From positions 1 to 22,527 of the forward strand of contig NTMA01000173.1 in assembly GCA_002917075.1 (NCBI GenBank): 22,527 nucleotides of DNA, in the 5' to 3' direction. Below, in pieces: positions 20,861 through 22,527 of this stretch. Under the pieces are notes generated by a model. The model was not told the DNA's origin, ran no database searches, and saw only the letters and a program-made list of their open reading frames with translations. Made by a program: the position numbers and the translations under genes. The DNA comes from Hawksworthiomyces lignivorus (taxonomy: Eukaryota; Ascomycota; Sordariomycetes; Ophiostomatales; Ophiostomataceae). Numbering within the stretch: the stretch's first letter is position 1; the number at the start of each line of letters is the position of its first letter.

Positions 20861-21058
20861 GAGGGGGGGTGCAAATCTTTGGAATCATGCAACGGGAGGT
20901 CAGGGAATCTAATCATGCACGGCGTTCACAAGGGAAAAAAGGGGGAACCTCATTGTATATTATTTCGTTTTTTTTTGGTTTGGTCATAAATCATTCTATT
21001 GGCTTTCATTTTTTTTTGGTTATGAAATCATGCCCCCGGCCCCGTCTACTGAGAGGCA
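20861..21058. other. Short convergent gap between RNH202 and DUO1
   Basis: This is 198 bp between two converging stop codons, with a run of short T tracts near 20968-20977 and 21010-21018 on the plus strand. It must contain the 3' ends of both transcripts, which suggests overlapping antisense 3' ends. Confidence 0.5.
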
Positions 21059-21889
21059 CTACCGTACCCCTCGGCCGCTGGCTCTTGCTCCTCTTGTCGA
21101 GCCGAAGCCGCGGCCGATGTTGGACCCGCTGCGCGCGGACGAGTCGGCGCCCCGTCCGTATCCTGAGCTTGTGCTCGTGCTGTTGCTCCGCGCCAGGCCG
21201 TAGCTGGAGGTGCCAACTCCGCTTCCGCGGCCAGCCGTGCCACGAGCCGTGCCCGAGATACCGTACCGGCTCCGGCCGCTGGCGGCACCCGCGGTGCCGC
21301 GCTGCCCTGTGCTGCGCGTGACGCGGCGCGTGCCGCCGACGCCCGATGATGCTGACGAGGCGGCGACCAAGCGACGCCGCTCGTCCTCCTCGGCCTTGCG
21401 CTTGGCCTCCTGCTGGCGGCGCTGGGCCTCGGCGGCGCGGCGGGCCTCGTCCTCGCGGCGCTGGGCGGCCTCGGCCTCGAGGGCCTCGAGGTCGTGGGTG
21501 GCGCCGCGCCACTGCGGGTCGAGCAGCAGGCGCTGGTTGTGCTCGGTCTGGGACAGCAGCCGGGTCCACGTGCCCAGCAGCGCCGACGCGTCGGCCACGG
21601 TGCGCGCCACCGTCTGCATGCTGCCCCGCGACCGCTCCAGCGTGCCGATCACACCCTCGATGGCAACGTTGATCTGCCGCACGCCGTCCAGCTCGCGCTG
21701 CAGCGCCGCGTCGCGCGCCTCCTCGGCGTCAAACGCGGACGGCTGCGCCTGCGATTGTGACTGCTGTCGTCCGTGGGATCGTTGTGATGGTGTCTTGGGC
21801 GTCCGCGGGGCATCGCCGCGGGAATACAGCTCAGTGGTGTCGGAGGCTTCCTTGATCGGAGACGACGAGAAGAGCTCGGAGTCGTCCAT
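21059..21889 (-). CDS. DUO1: DASH complex subunit Duo1
   Basis: A single exon of 276 aa. Duo1 is part of the fungal DASH/Dam1 complex, which encircles or tracks spindle microtubules and links them to kinetochores. Seen: N terminus MDDSELFSSSPIKE; the conserved Duo1 helical region at about 62-128 (LQRELDGVRQINVAIEGVIG, then LERSRGSMQTV, then LLGTWTRLLSQTEHNQRLLL); a charged Arg/Glu/Ala coiled coil (about 133-174); and a Gly/Ser/Arg-rich basic tail (about 180-276). The start at 21889 is the first ATG and sits at the usual family N terminus; upstream in-frame codons begin only with TTG. The stop lies 198 bp from the RNase H2B stop on the other strand, so the two 3' untranslated regions may overlap. 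Confidence 0.92.
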   Translation of the reverse strand: MDDSELFSSSPIKEASDTTELYSRGDAPRTPKTPSQRSHGRQQSQSQAQPSAFDAEEARDAALQRELDGVRQINVAIEGVIGTLERSRGSMQTVARTVADASALLGTWTRLLSQTEHNQRLLLDPQWRGATHDLEALEAEAAQRREDEARRAAEAQRRQQEAKRKAEEDERRRLVAASSASSGVGGTRRVTRSTGQRGTAGAASGRSRYGISGTARGTAGRGSGVGTSSYGLARSNSTSTSSGYGRGADSSARSGSNIGRGFGSTRGARASGRGVR

Positions 21890-22062
21890 GGTGGAGAGGG
21901 AATAGAGGGGGAAGACAGGCGGGAAGACCAATTGCCTTGCTGTGGTTGATATTCCAGACAATGCTGCACGAGCTGGAAGATAGCTCCCGGCTTTTTCACG
22001 GGAAAGGCTCTTTCTGTTTCTCCTTTTCTTTTTTGGGTGAATATCCTATGACGTGTCTCTGG

Positions 22063-22093
22063 TGTGCAGTGCAGTGCTGTGCAGTGCTGTGCT
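22063..22093. repeat. Imperfect GTGCAGTGCTGT short tandem repeat
   Basis: GTGCAGTGCAGTGCTGTGCAGTGCTGTGCTG is built from alternating GTGCA and GTGCT units, an imperfect microsatellite-like stretch about 175-205 bp upstream of the DUO1 start. It is probably a slippage product; no function is indicated. Confidence 0.6.
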
Positions 22094-22454
22094 GCGGGTC
22101 GTGGGTCTCTCCCGACACCCTTGTGATCCTGTCTTCCGGGACAGGATGACGTTTTGTTTTGTTTCGTGGGCCTGTTTTTTGTTTTTAGTCTCGGCACTTT
22201 GTGGCTGCAAAACAAAGCTTCGTACAGAGTACTCCGCACACCTCAGCCAGCGTCGCAGAACATCCGTGGTGCATGTACATACCGATCATCCGCACGATAA
22301 GATACGAGAGTATGGACTGTATGTATCTTACGGAGTACTTGTACTGCAGTGTTTTCCCTTCTGCAGGCGGGGCAAGGCTGCTCTTACCGCTGCTCGCCCT
22401 GATTGGTCAAAATGAGACACTTTGTGTACATAATCAGACTAGCGCGTTAATTGC

Positions 22455-22472
22455 GACGCGTCTCAACGCGTC
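22455..22472. promoter_or_regulatory. Two MluI cell-cycle boxes upstream of DUO1
   Basis: ACGCGT occurs at 22456-22461 and 22466-22471, spaced 10 bp, within GACGCGTCTCAACGCGTC. A partial GCGCGT lies at 22442-22447. The pair is about 570 bp upstream of the DUO1 ATG. The arrangement mirrors the pair at 19202-19223. It could instead serve a gene beyond the window edge. Confidence 0.5.
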
Positions 22473-22498
22473 AGTTTCGTCTTCACCCCATTAAACTG

Positions 22499-22527
22499 AA
22501 AAAAAAAAAAAAAAAAAAAAAAAAAAA
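22499..22527. repeat. Terminal A29 homopolymer
   Basis: The window stops within or at the end of a pure run of at least 29 A. The other A/T runs in the window are 18 or shorter. It may be a genuine homopolymer at which an assembly broke, or an artefact of a contig end. Confidence 0.8.

Larger units (their letters stand above)
21890..22498 (-). promoter_or_regulatory. DUO1 upstream region
   Basis: Upstream DNA of DUO1 on the minus strand. Immediately upstream, purine-rich minus-strand sequence forms the leader. It contains a TGTGCAGTGC-type short repeat (about 22063-22093), one TACGGAGTA (22329-22337), a near match AGTACTCCGCA (22229-22239), and the ACGCGT pair at 22456-22471. Open frames here are not convincing. 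No other gene is seen up to the end of the window. Confidence 0.45.

Noticed and set aside
21890..21961. Extended DUO1 start at 21961
   Set aside because: That codon is TTG; the ATG at 21889 gives the normal Duo1 N terminus.

Overview
The window looks like nuclear DNA of a filamentous ascomycete (Pezizomycotina, probably Sordariomycetes; a hypocrealean fungus is my best guess but is not proven). Reasons: GC-rich coding exons, short introns with GTRNGT donors, CTAAC/CTGAC-like branch sites and YAG acceptors, pyrimidine-rich leaders ahead of start codons, wide AT-richer intergenic DNA, and proteins known as fungal families (Tvp18, Aim21, Duo1).

Layout from left to right: an adenine phosphoribosyltransferase gene (+, 383-1285, one intron); a GC-rich decayed gene on the minus strand (about 2422-3807), tentatively from a fungal Hsp70-like (actin-like ATPase) family; TVP18, a Golgi membrane protein (+, 5190-6099, four exons including one of 16 nt); about 5.6 kb with no gene I can support; AIM21, a proline-rich actin-patch protein (+, 11705-14639, one intron); MCM10, a replication factor (-, 15534-18386, with an inferred 10-nt first coding exon); RNase H2 subunit B (+, 19424-20860, intronless); and DUO1, a DASH kinetochore subunit (-, 21059-21889). 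The window ends in a run of 29 A, which may be a contig edge.

The genes do not form a cluster or pathway in the bacterial sense. The right third is nevertheless enriched in chromosome-cycle functions: MCM10 and RNase H2B are divergent and share one intergenic region, and RNase H2B and DUO1 converge with a gap of 198 bp. Closely spaced pairs of ACGCGT (MluI cell-cycle box) lie in the MCM10/RNase H2B promoter and again upstream of DUO1. I found no such sites in the other non-coding DNA, so MBF-type cell-cycle control of all three genes is a reasonable hypothesis.

I found no convincing mobile element, CRISPR array, tRNA, rRNA or secondary-metabolite cluster, and nothing that looks like a new multi-gene system. 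The most useful leads are the cell-cycle box pairs, the decayed GC-rich gene, the tiny exons in MCM10 and TVP18, the duplicated module in Aim21, and a possible spliced leader or non-coding transcript upstream of AIM21.
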